DNA of 64,000 nt, from positions 33,870,224 to 33,934,223 of the forward strand of contig OX637287.1 of the NCBI GenBank assembly GCA_951799445.1, written 5' to 3'. Source of the stretch: Pseudisothecium myosuroides. Taxonomy: Eukaryota; Streptophyta; Bryopsida; Hypnales; Lembophyllaceae. Below the pieces are notes generated by a model that was given only the letters and a program-made list of their open reading frames with translations, was not told the origin of the DNA and made no database searches. Numbering within the stretch: position 1 is the stretch's first letter; each line of letters begins with the position of its first letter. Below, in pieces: positions 24,720-35,406 of this stretch. The position numbers and the translations under genes were made by a program.

Positions 24720-25311
24720 CATTACAAGAAAATGGGGCTTGGAAAGGGCCACAAACTAAACAACGGTGACATCACTTGTTGAATTTTTTTTAAATTAAAA
24801 AAATTAATTTAATAATCATAGTTTCTACTAGCCAAAATTTTACTAGGTAGGACTGCCCTTTCTTGATTTTTGTTTTGGATTTTTTTTGTAGAGAGACATC
24901 ACTACTGGTCCAGACTTTTGGGGCCTTCATGAGGGCCATTTCTCTTATATTGAGCATCTTCAATGGATGCACAAGATATAATTATAGCAAATTTATGATA
25001 CATTGGATACAAGAGATCCAACAAATTTGGTAGGGAGGTGAGGTGCAACACTCTCAAATACAGCAACGGCAAGACAAGTTGCATGGACACTTTTTGTCTA
25101 CTTGGCAACTCTTGGCAATACAGGACATTTGCCTCAAGAGGAAGATAAAACGTGTCTTGGAGTACTCAAGTGCAATGCATGCGCCTTGAAATAGGATTTT
25201 TTGTGGTTTCAACCCACAATCAAAATGTAAAATATGCCACATAAAAGGGCAATTGCAAAAAAAACATGTACTATTTTATATCACACGTTACATGCTGATT
25301 TTTTTGTAGTG
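24720..25311. mobile_element. Possible CACTA-like MITE
   Basis: The left end is CATTACAAGAAAAT. The right end in reverse complement is CACTACAAAAAAAT, and 12 of 14 positions agree with each other. Both resemble the CACTACAAGAAA ends of CACTA/EnSpm elements. The expected 3-bp target duplication is not evident (AAG on the left, TTA on the right), so the call is tentative. Confidence 0.35.
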
Positions 25312-25745
25312 TTAAGTTTTTCCTAGGTAATGTGGTTTTTTCCTAAAAGTAAGATGCGCACATTGATGTTTCTTAAAATATTTGCACTATAAAATTTTGA
25401 AAATTCATCACCAATATTTTTCAATCAATTATTTTATAACATAGTGAAAAACATACAAAACAATTTATCAAAAATCAAAAATTTGTTTTCTGAAATTAAA
25501 ATTTGGTGTGTTGATCAAGATTGCAAAAAACAATCCATTTAATAGGTTAGTTTTGAAAAATAGATCTGAAAAGGTCAAATTTTGAAAGATATTCTTGCAA
25601 GCCAAAATTGGGGTTATTTTTGTTTTCTTTAGAGCATTGTATAAATTTTTATAAAATAAAAAATGAAGAAGTATGTCAAGTGGTTGACCAAGCCAAAATT
25701 GCATTGACTCTAGTTCAAAACTGGATTTGCAAAAATTAGGTCATA
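25312..25745. other. AT-rich repeat DNA flanking the mariner element
   Basis: No gene. The mariner-like element is inserted here. The DNA beyond its other end (28037-28357) ends in TTTAGGGGTTAA, the terminus of the TTAA-type family, so the host sequence may be an interrupted TTAA-type element whose left end I could not place. Confidence 0.4.
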
Positions 25746-28034
25746 CTCCCTCTGTTTCTAAAAGAAACCTGGGTTTCTGAGAAGGTGTTGACTGAAGGTA
25801 GATTTTGACAATAATAGAGCTATAATACGCTTTTGACAAAGTTAACACGCTTTTGACAAAGTTAACACGCTTATTTTCCAAGAAACACGCGTTCCAGAGT
25901 GTCAACACGCTTTTCGTAGAGCAGACACGGTTATGTGGGGAGCTAAAAGAGCATTTCCGATGCTTCATTGCCGAACGCCTGCATTGTTGTGAAAAGTTCC
26001 GTGTGTAGCTCTTGCAATTTGCGATTGTGTTCCTTCATGGCTCAAGAAGCTCTTGTTGAGGGAAATTTCTATTGTGAGCACGATGCCCAAGCGCCGCAAC
26101 CTGTTCACGTTGAAGATGCTTGCATTCATGAGCAAGAAGTTCGTGGTGGTCCTCTGCAACCCATTCCAGTGAATGTCCTCATCAACAAGCGGAAGAAGGC
26201 AAACTTGACGGATGAGCAACGCCAGGCAGTGATTGAGTTCCTTCTTGGTAGGCAAAAGAATCCAGACCAGCGCGGAGTGCTCAAGTATGGCGCCCTCAAG
26301 GCAGCTTCTGAGAAGTTTGGAACAAAAGAGGAGGCCATCAGCGTGATTTGGAAACGAGTAGTGCAGTCTTGGGCTGAGGGCAACATTATTGCAGATGTAT
26401 CGTCCCACAAGCGCGGTCGCGTTGGTCGCAAGAAGCTTGCTTTGGATACCAAGGATGTTAAGGCAATTCCTTTGAACTTACGGCAGAACATGCGATCACT
26501 AGCATTCCATCTAGGTGTTTCCTCTGCAACTATCCATCACCGCACTAGAGAAGGTGAATTGAAGCCTCACACAAATGCTATCAAGCCCTATTTGACCAAT
26601 GCAAACAAGGTGGACCGGTTGAAATTTTGCCTCAGCATGCTAGACCCAAGAGTGCCAGGAAAATTCCACGACATGATGGACCGTCTACACATAGACGAGA
26701 AGTGGTTCTACATTACGAAGACAAACAACCGGTATTACTTGGTGCCTGACGAAGAGCCACCGCACCGCACCTGCAAAAGTAAACGATTCATTACAAAAGT
26801 GATGTTCATGGCTGTGGTGGGGAGGCCACGATTCGACTCATATCGATCTTGTCTATTTCATGGCAAGATTGGAATCTTTCCTTTCGTTTGCAAAGAGCAT
26901 GCCAAGCGTGGAAGCAAGAATTGCCCAGCCGGGACGTTGGAAACAAAGCCCATCCACTCGGTCTCTAAGGACGAGATACGCAAGATGTTCATTAACAACA
27001 TCTTGCCTACTATCAAGGAGAAGTGGCCACGTAATTGGCCTGGCAAGAATGGCAATACGATCTTCATACAACAAGACAATGCTAAGCCGCACATCACCGG
27101 CAACGACCCCGATTTGATGGACCACTTGGTGAAGGACGGGTTCAATATGCAATTGGTGTGCCAACCGCCAAACAGCCCAGACATGAACGTCTTGGATCTT
27201 GGATTTTTCAGAGCAATACAAGCCCTCCAACATCAGTTAAAGCAAAACACAATTGACGACCTCATTGCCGCAACGGAGCAAGCCTTTTGGTCAATGGAAA
27301 GTCACAAGTTGAATTCGGTTTTTTTGTCATGGCAACAATGCATGGTTGAAACAATGAGGGTTGGCGGTTGCAACCTCTACAAGATGCCGCACATGCGCAA
27401 GGCACCACTTCAACGGAAAGGACAACTCCCTGTGGTGCTCGAATGTCCTGAAGATGTTGTAGAACGTGCCCAAGAGGCAATTCAACATCAATAAACTTTT
27501 TGAAACGATTGATCAAGTGCTCAATTCTTAGAACATTGTTGCATCGACTCAAATGCTTGTTGCTTGGAGAATGCAGTATTAACGCAGTTGCTTTCTGTTT
27601 CAAGAACACGCTTTGTTACAAGCTTCGAGAGTCAGTCACCTCTTTGATTTTTCCCACTTCAATACAATATATGAATTATACAAGTTCCTTACTTTCCAGG
27701 ATTTGCAATCTCTTGTATTGAAACTACAATTACACGTGAAAGAATTTGTTTGTCAAGGATTGGATTTGGAAGCACGGCGATGGGTGATCTGTTTCTCTGG
27801 AGGCCTTCAGAACATGGCTTTTTACAATCTGCCTTCAAATACGTTTCACATCTGTGATTTTTTAACCGCAAATTGTGTTCTCGGGAGGTGAGGACATTTC
27901 TCTGGGTTACAGAAGATTCTGAAAGGAAAAGCTTCTGATTGATCCTTGATTTCATCACGTAGGAGCAAATCCAGGGTTTTTTTTTAAACAAGAAAAAAAC
28001 CACGAATCCTTGTTTCTTTATGAAACAGAGGGAG
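25746..28034 (+). mobile_element. Complete mariner-like element (plant MLE)
   Basis: The left terminus is CTCCCTCTGTTTCTAAAAGA and the right terminus in reverse complement is CTCCCTCTGTTTCATAAAGA. Similarity runs for about 30 bp. TA dinucleotides flank both ends (25744-25745 and 28035-28036), the mariner target duplication. The 2289-bp element encodes one uninterrupted transposase at 26037-27494. Left subterminal DNA has two exact adjacent 20-bp repeats (25831-25870) and further ACACGC motifs, which may be transposase binding sites. Intact ends and frame suggest recent activity. Confidence 0.92.
26037..27494 (+). CDS. Mariner-like DD39D transposase
   Basis: A single-exon frame of 485 aa. The start is the first in-frame ATG (MAQEALVEG). 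The N-terminal part holds two helix-turn-helix-like regions: about 50-115 (LTDEQRQAVIEFLL, then a KEEAISVIWKRV helix) and about 125-190 (VGRKK, LAFHLGVSSATIHH). The catalytic core has an Asp in LHIDEKWFY, an Asp in FIQQDNAKPH and an Asp in NVLDLGFF. Exactly 39 residues separate the last two, the DD39D signature of plant mariner-like transposases. All three catalytic Asp residues and the QPPNSPD motif are present, and there is no stop or frameshift, so the enzyme looks competent for cut-and-paste at TA sites. It lies wholly between the inverted repeats of its element. Confidence 0.93.
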   Translation: MAQEALVEGNFYCEHDAQAPQPVHVEDACIHEQEVRGGPLQPIPVNVLINKRKKANLTDEQRQAVIEFLLGRQKNPDQRGVLKYGALKAASEKFGTKEEAISVIWKRVVQSWAEGNIIADVSSHKRGRVGRKKLALDTKDVKAIPLNLRQNMRSLAFHLGVSSATIHHRTREGELKPHTNAIKPYLTNANKVDRLKFCLSMLDPRVPGKFHDMMDRLHIDEKWFYITKTNNRYYLVPDEEPPHRTCKSKRFITKVMFMAVVGRPRFDSYRSCLFHGKIGIFPFVCKEHAKRGSKNCPAGTLETKPIHSVSKDEIRKMFINNILPTIKEKWPRNWPGKNGNTIFIQQDNAKPHITGNDPDLMDHLVKDGFNMQLVCQPPNSPDMNVLDLGFFRAIQALQHQLKQNTIDDLIAATEQAFWSMESHKLNSVFLSWQQCMVETMRVGGCNLYKMPHMRKAPLQRKGQLPVVLECPEDVVERAQEAIQHQ

Positions 28035-28036
28035 TA

Positions 28037-28357
28037 GATTTAAAAAGCACAAAATTTCAAAAAACTACCTTGTCAAAAGAACCTCATTTCAAATCCATTC
28101 CAACAAATAGTACTCAAAAAATGATAATATTTTGCTTGTAATCAATTTTAGAAGGAATTTTGAAAGTTTCCTTGTAAACTTATAAAAAAAATATTGGTGA
28201 TAGCATTGATTAATCTAACCGTACGGATGGAACCTAAAACTCAAAATCTACAACTTTTATTTGTACATCAATTCCAAAATATTCTTCCAAATAATACTTT
28301 ACAGTGATTTTTCTCAAATTGTCAATTCTGAAGACCACTGTCCCTTTAGGGGTTAAT
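28037..28357. repeat. Right end of a TTAA-type element next to the mariner element
   Basis: Sequence from about 28120 resembles 36360-36560 (CAATTTTAGAA, AATATTGGT, a GATTAATCTAACC-like block). It ends TTTAGGGGTTAA at 28344-28355. The rest of this copy is probably displaced upstream by the mariner insertion, but I could not identify the left terminus. Confidence 0.5.
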
Positions 28358-28999
28358 CGGCACATGAGCAAGCTGTAAAAATCCAAAAATTTACCTGTCC
28401 TATGGTATCCGGCTGTCTGATAACCGGGCGATGCAACAGGAGTACCTCAATCGCGGGTGCTCGCAAGGCTTCGACCGTTGGGTAGACCGTAAGTCCGCGT
28501 GGGACGAAACGACCGTTGGCGAAAAGAGAGCTCGCCTTCACTCCCATTTGTTACCACTGCGCTCTGTAAATTCACATCTCCCACAATTCCCTTCTCATTC
28601 TACGTTTTTGCTTCGTTTTGCGGCCTCCAGTTGGTGTCAGGTTCCATTCAGGTGATGTACATGTGCTTGTATACCATCTGAAGCAGTCCTCTGGCGTCGC
28701 GATTTCGTACTTTACATTCTGCTAATAGTTGGGCTAGTGATTGAGTGTTATTGAGCTGATGCAATCGGTGCAAGTGGAATTTCGCAAGTGCTTGATCAAG
28801 CAACAACCCGAGATTGACGTTTGCTTGTTGGGTTTGAAGAATTTTCTGGGTTGCGGTAGTCAAGGTTCGATTTTGTAGTCGTGTACGTAGCACATGGTAG
28901 TGTCGTTCTTTCCGATTTGGGTTTCCTCTTGAGAGAGTTGGTGTCGACTGGTAGTTTTTGCTCGTTGCTGTCTTCACCCTATTTAGTTTTTTGGTAGCT
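28358..28999. other. Putative promoter and 5' untranslated region of the 29.0 kb gene
   Basis: Base composition becomes more GC-rich from about 28400. No TATA box is obvious. A 5' UTR intron is possible but was not resolved. No coding gene is supported here. Confidence 0.4.
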
Positions 29000-29437
29000 A
29001 TGGCGGTGACGCGAGTCCAGCACGTGACCCAAGCAGCCTCGGAGGGCTTGAGTGCGAAATTTTGTGACTTGTGCGACCCGCACGACCTGACGAGCATCCG
29101 TGGTTCCAAGAGGACGATCTCCAAGCTGACTGCGAAGTCCCGAGCTTCCAGCAAGGCCCTTCGACAGCTGCGGAACCAGGAGAGAAGGGTGCTGGCATCT
29201 TCCTCCACGGACGACGACGCCTTTCTGATGTCGTTCATTCCGCTGAAAACAGAGCCGAGTCTGTACAGAATGCGGCGTAGTTTCAGTGTGTCGCAATTGG
29301 GAAGTCCTGCGATGTCGGCCGACTTCCACATGGGGTGCAATTCTCCACGGAAGACGGGCCATGGGGTGACGAAGAAGCTGCTGAGGTTGTGCATGGGTTC
29401 AAGTGCGAACAAGTATACACCTCTACCAGTGTACTGA
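29000..29437 (+). CDS. Unrecognised 145-residue protein
   Basis: The frame opens at ATG 29000 (MAVTRVQHVTQ) and ends with TGA after KYTPLPVY. I do not recognise the family. The product is basic and Ser-rich, with no signal peptide or membrane segment. Visible features are a CDLCDPHD Cys/Asp motif (about 22-29), a Lys/Arg/Ser region (about 34-60) with KTPK-free coiled character, an acidic STDDDAF patch (about 68-75), RRSFSVSQL, a possible phosphorylation site (about 92-100), and a basic KKLLRLCMG near the C-terminus. Codon use and GC content resemble the exons of the named genes rather than the AT-rich surroundings, which is the main support. Open frames on the opposite strand are also long, so it could be part of a spliced gene or an overlapping artefact. 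Confidence 0.55.
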   Translation: MAVTRVQHVTQAASEGLSAKFCDLCDPHDLTSIRGSKRTISKLTAKSRASSKALRQLRNQERRVLASSSTDDDAFLMSFIPLKTEPSLYRMRRSFSVSQLGSPAMSADFHMGCNSPRKTGHGVTKKLLRLCMGSSANKYTPLPVY

Positions 29438-30481
29438 GACTAATTAGATTTCTTACATTCCTCGTAAGGACATGGTCATGGGAGACATCAGGGCGTAGGT
29501 TTTTGAATGTCGTTGTGTCGCAGGAGTCCTCAGATTGGTAACTTGTGCTCTAGTGATAGCCTTTGTCATTGAGCAGTTTGTGTTAGAGAATTTCTATAGC
29601 ACGCAGGCTAAGGTTACGGGCGATGATTTCCTGATTGTAGTGACAAGAGGCTGGAACATCAGTGAACATAGTTGAGGGCAATCATACTTCCTGTCGAGCT
29701 GATGCTCCACTTGTCGTCTATAGATTTTGAAGCAAAATAAACCACCGAATTTCGGCTTTCAAGTGAGAGTCAAAGCTCTCCGAGCGAATTGTATACAGAC
29801 ATTTGAAGTACTAAATCATTTGTATTCTTCTTTTTAAGCATCAACTTCAAATGACCTCAGATGTATGCCGTTGCGGCTCTTGTGTCTGCCTCTGCCTCCT
29901 TTGCACCTGCTTTGTGACGAACTTGACCGTTAATGCCACCCTGCGATGCTAACTTAGATCCGATTCTTCGTGGTGTCCATGAGCTTGGAGTGTTGGTAAG
30001 ACTCAGAGCAGCAAATTTTACCTTTACTCTTTTCGTTTTCCGTTAGAGACGCCACTCTGAGGATATAGAACGAGAGTTGCGACTAAGTACTGGGTTGATT
30101 CCAGTAATTTTTAATTGTGCTCTCGATCTACTTCGTGATTGGTACTAGACTCTTAAAGCGATGTTAATGTCACGATGGCGAGGTACGTGAGCTGTAAATC
30201 TTTGAGTTTTCGAATGGAGGGCCGTTTGACCTGAGAGAGTATTCAGTATTGATGTCATTTAAGCTGCGAATGAGTTATGATAGTGGAGTGGAAGAGATGC
30301 ATTCAAATGTAGACTGTTATTGCCAAACTGTCATTTGGGAACCTCCGCTACCTGCAGTTAATGATCTCAAGTGATTGATATTCTTATGTCTATGAGTAAA
30401 GAAACTCTTGTAAATTAGTGGCTGTACAGATGTATTGATCGGAATAACGTCGATGTTTATCAGGAACCAAATATACCGAAT

Positions 30482-30535
30482 GTTTCACACCATGTGAAAC
30501 TGATCTCAGAGATCTCAGAGATTTCTGAGATCTGA
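30482..30535. repeat. Two adjacent short palindromes
   Basis: GTTTCACA and TGTGAAAC flank a 3-base loop (30482-30500). The next palindrome pairs CTCAGA..TCTCAGA with TCTGAGATCTGAG across a short loop (about 30504-30535). Confidence 0.75.
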
Positions 30536-30954
30536 GTGCTGACATATCAATTGGGCCATACCGGCTGAAGATTGCTTGTACACAGGGCCTCACGCAGTTG
30601 AAGTCCTGTTTGAAGGTGACTATTGTACTGTATACTGTGTACAAGATGTGCATTTCTAACTATTATTTTTATTTATTTTTACACAATAGGATATGTAATA
30701 CGTTAATCCAATGAAAATTCGTAACCAGCTCTGATTGTGATTGTGTGCATTTGTCTCCTTGACGGTGTTTCATCCACAAGCAGGATAATTTGTTATCACA
30801 TGATATTCATCCACAAAGGCATCCCATCATTGTAGAAATGAGGAATGTACCTATTGGTTCAAAAAAGATCATTTTTGAGTGACTATCTTAGTCAGAGGCC
30901 CAATGTATTTCTAGGGTTAAGAGGTGTGTCCTAGAAGGACGCAGCAGATACTTA

Positions 30955-31290
30955 GTGTCTGATGGATGACTTCACTTGAGATTGTAGGATGTAAAAAACA
31001 GTGCTAGAGTACATTTGTAGTGAATAGTATTTCAAATTGTGTTGTTATGGTATTACTGACTTTTGTAAAAAAGAAGATGCTTAATCCCTACAGAACAGGC
31101 CCATGTCCATGGATTCAAACTTCATAATCCTTCTCTTTATTTGCTGCAATTTTGCAACTAAATATGAACTTTTTTACATTTATTTTTTAGAAATGAAATC
31201 CCATGTCTTTCATAAGTACTAAAAATTTCAAATTTTTCCAAAAAAATTTGAAAATTTTATGAATTATAGAAGACATATGATTTATCACTT
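30955..31290. repeat. Dispersed repeat, partner of 10181-10870
   Basis: Shares GATGGATGACTTCACTTG, a GAGTACATTT block and a TTTGAAAATTTTAT...GAAGACAT block in the same order as 10181-10760, with deletions in between. Confidence 0.7.
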
Positions 31291-31384
31291 ATACATAGCA
31301 AAGAAATGGAAGATACGTACATAACAATATTAACCGATGTTGGGAGGCCCTTTTGCTCCCCAAAAAGCAAAAGCCACCAATATG

Positions 31385-31573
31385 GCAACTTTCTAACCAT
31401 CCAATGACTCTTTTCAAATTCCTAGTCATTCAATGATTCTTTGCAATTTTTCATGATTCAACCAACAACACTAACATTGCAACTTCCTAGCCAACCAATG
31501 ACTCTCTACAACTTTCTATTCAACCAGTGACACTAGCGTTGCAAGTTTCTAGCCAATTGACGATTCTCTACAG
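31385..31573. repeat. Degenerate tandem repeat
   Basis: GCAACTT(T/C)CTA(A/G)CCA units begin near 31385, 31479 and 31541. Each is followed by CAATGACTCT or a close variant. Confidence 0.6.
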
Positions 31574-32270
31574 ATTAAACTAAATTCACTATTAAAGATC
31601 AAGGGGAGATTATCCCAATCTCTGAGGAAGAATGTTATGAGAGTGACTTTCAAGTTTGACTACACAGTCATATGCTAAGTCATTTAGGGGTCAATGTTAT
31701 GTCTCTGTCACATGACCAATGTTGTCATCTTGCGTCATTTTGTTTGCTAAATTGTTGGTCAATAATGATATATAGAACTAGGAGTGTCTACTTTGACAAA
31801 TTCTAATATTAAACAATAGTGAATGGCTAAGTTGAAATTTGAGAGATCGCTAAAACATCAAAGATTTTCAAGAGAGTACATTTAAATATCACGACATCAA
31901 AAAGTTAGTGTGAAGTTCAAACAAGCAATCAACCTCCGGTTTGAGAGTACCACACAAAGAAATGGACCTATTACAACTTTCAACAGCTTATTTTGGGATG
32001 AGTACATTCAACATAACCTGTCAGGGCAATACCATCCTCGGGTTCAAAAACTCAAAGACGATGTTGTATCGCGCCTCGAAAGCTGACTAAAGCAGTAAGA
32101 CCAGATACGGTGAAAGAACAAGTACACTACTTCACAAATGACCTCATTCTGTACACTACCTGACAAATTGCCAGCAACAGACATCACTGTTTCTAAACAG
32201 ACCCTGTGGATTGGATTACTACCGTGTCACAAACTCTTGGATCAGTCTACGTGCTTGCAAGCAGTAAGGC

Positions 32271-34058
32271 TTACGACGAAAATTGGCAAACAGTCATCCC
32301 TTGGGCAGCCTTGGGCCGAGCCAAGCACCGATCCACCCAAGCATTGGTGCGGTGGAAATTCTTCAGTCCCAACTTCTCTTCGCCACCGTAATACCTCTTC
32401 AGACATACCACCCACGGAAAGATGGCCATGTCGGCGATGGAGAAGCCATCGTCAATGATGAAGTCCCGACCCTCCAGCCGCTTCTCAATCACTCCCAACA
32501 GACGCTTCGTTTCGGTGCTGTATCGCTCCACCGGGTAAGGGTGATCGCACTTGTCCTTGCCGTACTTGAAGAAATGTCCAAACTATACACAGTAGCAGGA
32601 AACGGAAATGTTTAAATTTAATCGGACGTTAGTTGCAGTGTGCAGTCAGACCTCATTCCTACTGTAGTACGAAACTCTGATATATGTTCAGACTTCAGAC
32701 TGTGTCCCACGGTGTACACATGTAATTTGGACAGCTTCCACGTGTCGTGTTCTGACCACAGAATGTTTTATCAGTGAAAAGTGTCATACACTCAACACTT
32801 TCTAATGACACACTTGGCAATTGCACGTTCCTGATGATCTGTCATTTTGTGTAAGCATTGATTAGAGGAATGTCTACAGATGAAGTTGTGAACGCATGTG
32901 AGTGCGCATTCAAGGCATTCAGTTAGAGCCTGTTTGTCCCAGGCGGAGCAATTCGTGCAATTAGAGAGGGTTGAGTGCGCATTGCCTAAACTGAGGGTTT
33001 GATTTGCACTCAGAACTCTTGTAAGTAGTGAGTTTCTCTGAAAGAGATTGTAAAATAGCACTAGAAAAGCACATTATAGAATGTAGCTCACTTGTCAAAC
33101 ATTCAAACTATGTCCGAGTCATTTAGTTGGGACCCCAGCCGCAGTCAGACTAACGAGATCAGGATAGGAAGCTGAAAGACACCAAACTAGAACGGGTAAG
33201 CAAAAGACATTACCTGACCAAACATGGGCCCAACTCCACCCATCTGGAAAAACACCCACTGAATGGTCTCCCATTTCAGACGAGGATCATGAGACAAAAA
33301 CTTCCCCGTCTTCTCTGCGAGGTAGAGCAAGATTGCACCACTTTCAAAGACGTTGATCGGCTTCCCATCTGCCACATTCCAGCCCAATTGCACTCCCACG
33401 TGAAGCCATTGTCCATGCCCCCATTGATCACAAAACATTTCTAATTGAATATTGAATCGGTGCTCCTGAAAATTCCATCTTAAAATTCTGTACAAGAACT
33501 GCAGAGGTCAATTTCCGAAATCAAGCATTATAAGAAGATGTCAGTTAATAAGCTCACCTGGGCCGTTAGGATCAACGATTGCAGGAATCTTGGAGTTTGG
33601 GTTGACGGCAATGAACTCCGGGGTAAACTGATCATTCTTCATGATGTTGATGGTATGCGGATCATATTCTAACCCCATCTCCTCGAGCGCTATACCGATC
33701 TGTAGCAATCATCCGCCAAAACAATCGGACACAAACCTAGGGATGAGCAAAATTACGATATTCTGAAGTATAATTCCTTCACAAGGGAGAGCATCTACTT
33801 TATCCTTCATCTCTTGTCACGTGTAAATCGTTTCAAGGTTCTTCACCTAACATGGATTCAGAGGTACAATCATTCGTACAAATCGCAGACTGTGTTCCAA
33901 AATGTAAAGCAATTTCTAATCGAAAACATATAAAATATAAGATAGAAATGTCGACATTCCCCCCCACACACACACAAAAAAAACCACCCAATCTTATCGG
34001 AGCATACCTTCTGGCCATTGGGCGTGGACAAGCTGTAAAGCTGAATCTTCGACGCCAT
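32271..34058 (-). CDS. Ure2p/YfcG-type glutathione S-transferase
   Basis: Four exons on the minus strand: 34058-34008, 33699-33558, 33368-33214 and 32582-32271. Introns fit GT-AG and the total of 660 nt gives 219 aa. The N-terminal thioredoxin fold (about 1-85) starts [17 protein letters not shown]; the TPNG motif matches the glutathione-contact site of bacterial YfcG. It continues with [10 protein letters not shown] (cis-Pro loop) and [15 protein letters not shown] (Glu-Ser glutathione gamma-Glu binding). The all-helical C-terminal domain (about 95-219) has [23 protein letters not shown] and the N-capping-type [12 protein letters not shown] motif. Such enzymes are cytosolic and act in disulfide-bond reduction, peroxide reduction or conjugation. 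This class is rare in flowering plants but known from bacteria, fungi and mosses. Substrate cannot be inferred. A TATA-like box lies at 34514-34521, and an acceptor near 34106 suggests a 5' UTR intron. Confidence 0.9.
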
Positions 34059-34513
34059 TGTACCGTTCACTAGTTTCGCGACAAGAGAAGCTGGAGATAG
34101 AAACCTGAAATTCCGCGTTACGAAACACAGTCAGGTGAAAATCCCACCAACAATGAGAGCACATTTAGAAAGAATCGAGACGACCATCACCAACCGCTAC
34201 TAAACTAACAAGGTCCAGTTGCTGCACATCCATGCACTGGGAATGGGGCACAATCCGAATCCAAATCCAAATCCAAAAAACAATAGAATCCGCTCGAGAA
34301 AACACCGACATTGAAGTTAAGAAAGCACACAAGAACACACACTGATGCAACATTAAGCATAAAAGCAGAAAGAAACCTACAACAAAGCATGCAGAAAAGG
34401 TTGAATTCAATCCCAGTTTGATTACGTTCAGAGTTGCAAATACTTCGATACGGCAGAGTTCAAACATGCAGAGATGGACGAGACAGTTGAGTACCAGTGA
34501 CGTTGACACTAGT

Positions 34514-34521
34514 ATTATATA
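34514..34521 (-). promoter_or_regulatory. TATA-like box upstream of GST gene
   Basis: TATATAAT on the minus strand, 456 bp upstream of the start codon. The long leader is consistent with a 5' UTR intron ending at the CAG acceptor near 34106. Confidence 0.45.
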
Positions 34522-34761
34522 GGAAGGATTTCCCGTAGAAGACCGGCCAAGGGCTCCAAGCCCAGAGCATCACGAATGTCAACAGGAAGCTTCTCAAGGG
34601 CTTTCTCAACTGAACTGAGTGAGTGCATTCGGACTTTCGGAGTTGAGGAATGAAATACGGATGAATGTGGGATGGGACATGCATGTCCGTCGTTACGAAA
34701 TCTTGGATGCTGCCGTGGAAGGAACCTCTGCAGCAGTGATCCCAGAACTAGTTTATGGAAT

Positions 34762-35406
34762 TTAACTCCTAACTGCCCGAGGCACCAGATTCTGGTGTTT
34801 CAAAAACTTTGAAGTTAAGCAAAACTCAACCAAATTGCTATTTTTAGTAGTTTATATTTTTGGAGAACTCTTTTTGAAGTTTAGTTTTAGGATCGAAAAG
34901 CCAATCTTCAAAATGAAGGATTATGATTTTTCTATTCAAGATTTTGTGCAAGAATACCCATTGCAATCTTGCCTTCCCGTAGTGTTGAAGGCTCTTGGAA
35001 ATGAGCCTCAAATACACTAGATCTTGAAGAAAAAATCACATTAGAAATTCATTTAAAAAAATTGTAGAATAGATTTTGAAAAAACAAAAATTGATTGGGT
35101 TTGTGCATGCTAGGCCCTATAACCTCATATTTTTTTAGTGACCAACTTTTTAGAGTTGACATGCAAAAAGAGAATTGAAATTTTTTCATAGTTTTAACAC
35201 CCTCGTCATCAAATATTATAATCTTTCAATGTGTAAGTGATATTGTTATGTTTTCTTTTCCTATGTGATCTCTAACATGTCTAGTTTGAATTTGTGCGGT
35301 TACAATTCAAAAGAAATTGGTACAACTTATGAAAATGTTGACTTTTTGTTCAATTTCGAACAAATTTTAAGAAGCTCCAAACAAGCCTTGGGCATTTAGG
35401 GGTTAA
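34762..35406 (+). mobile_element. TTAA-type MITE (645 bp)
   Basis: Bounded by TTAA at 34762-34765 and 35403-35406. The left end (TTAACTCCTAACTGCCCGAG) is slightly degraded and the right end is GGCATTTAGGGGTTAA. It aligns end to end with the reverse complement of 51181-51827, with most positions identical (for example TGATTTTTCTATTCAAGA and ATTCATTTAAAAAAATTGTA). There is no coding capacity. Confidence 0.85.

Larger units (their letters stand above)
29438..32270. other. Intergenic DNA with several small repeats
   Basis: No gene recognised. It contains twin hairpins at 30482-30535, a dispersed repeat copy at 30955-31290 and a degenerate tandem array at 31385-31573. The first few hundred bases are probably the 3' UTR of the upstream gene. 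Confidence 0.5.
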
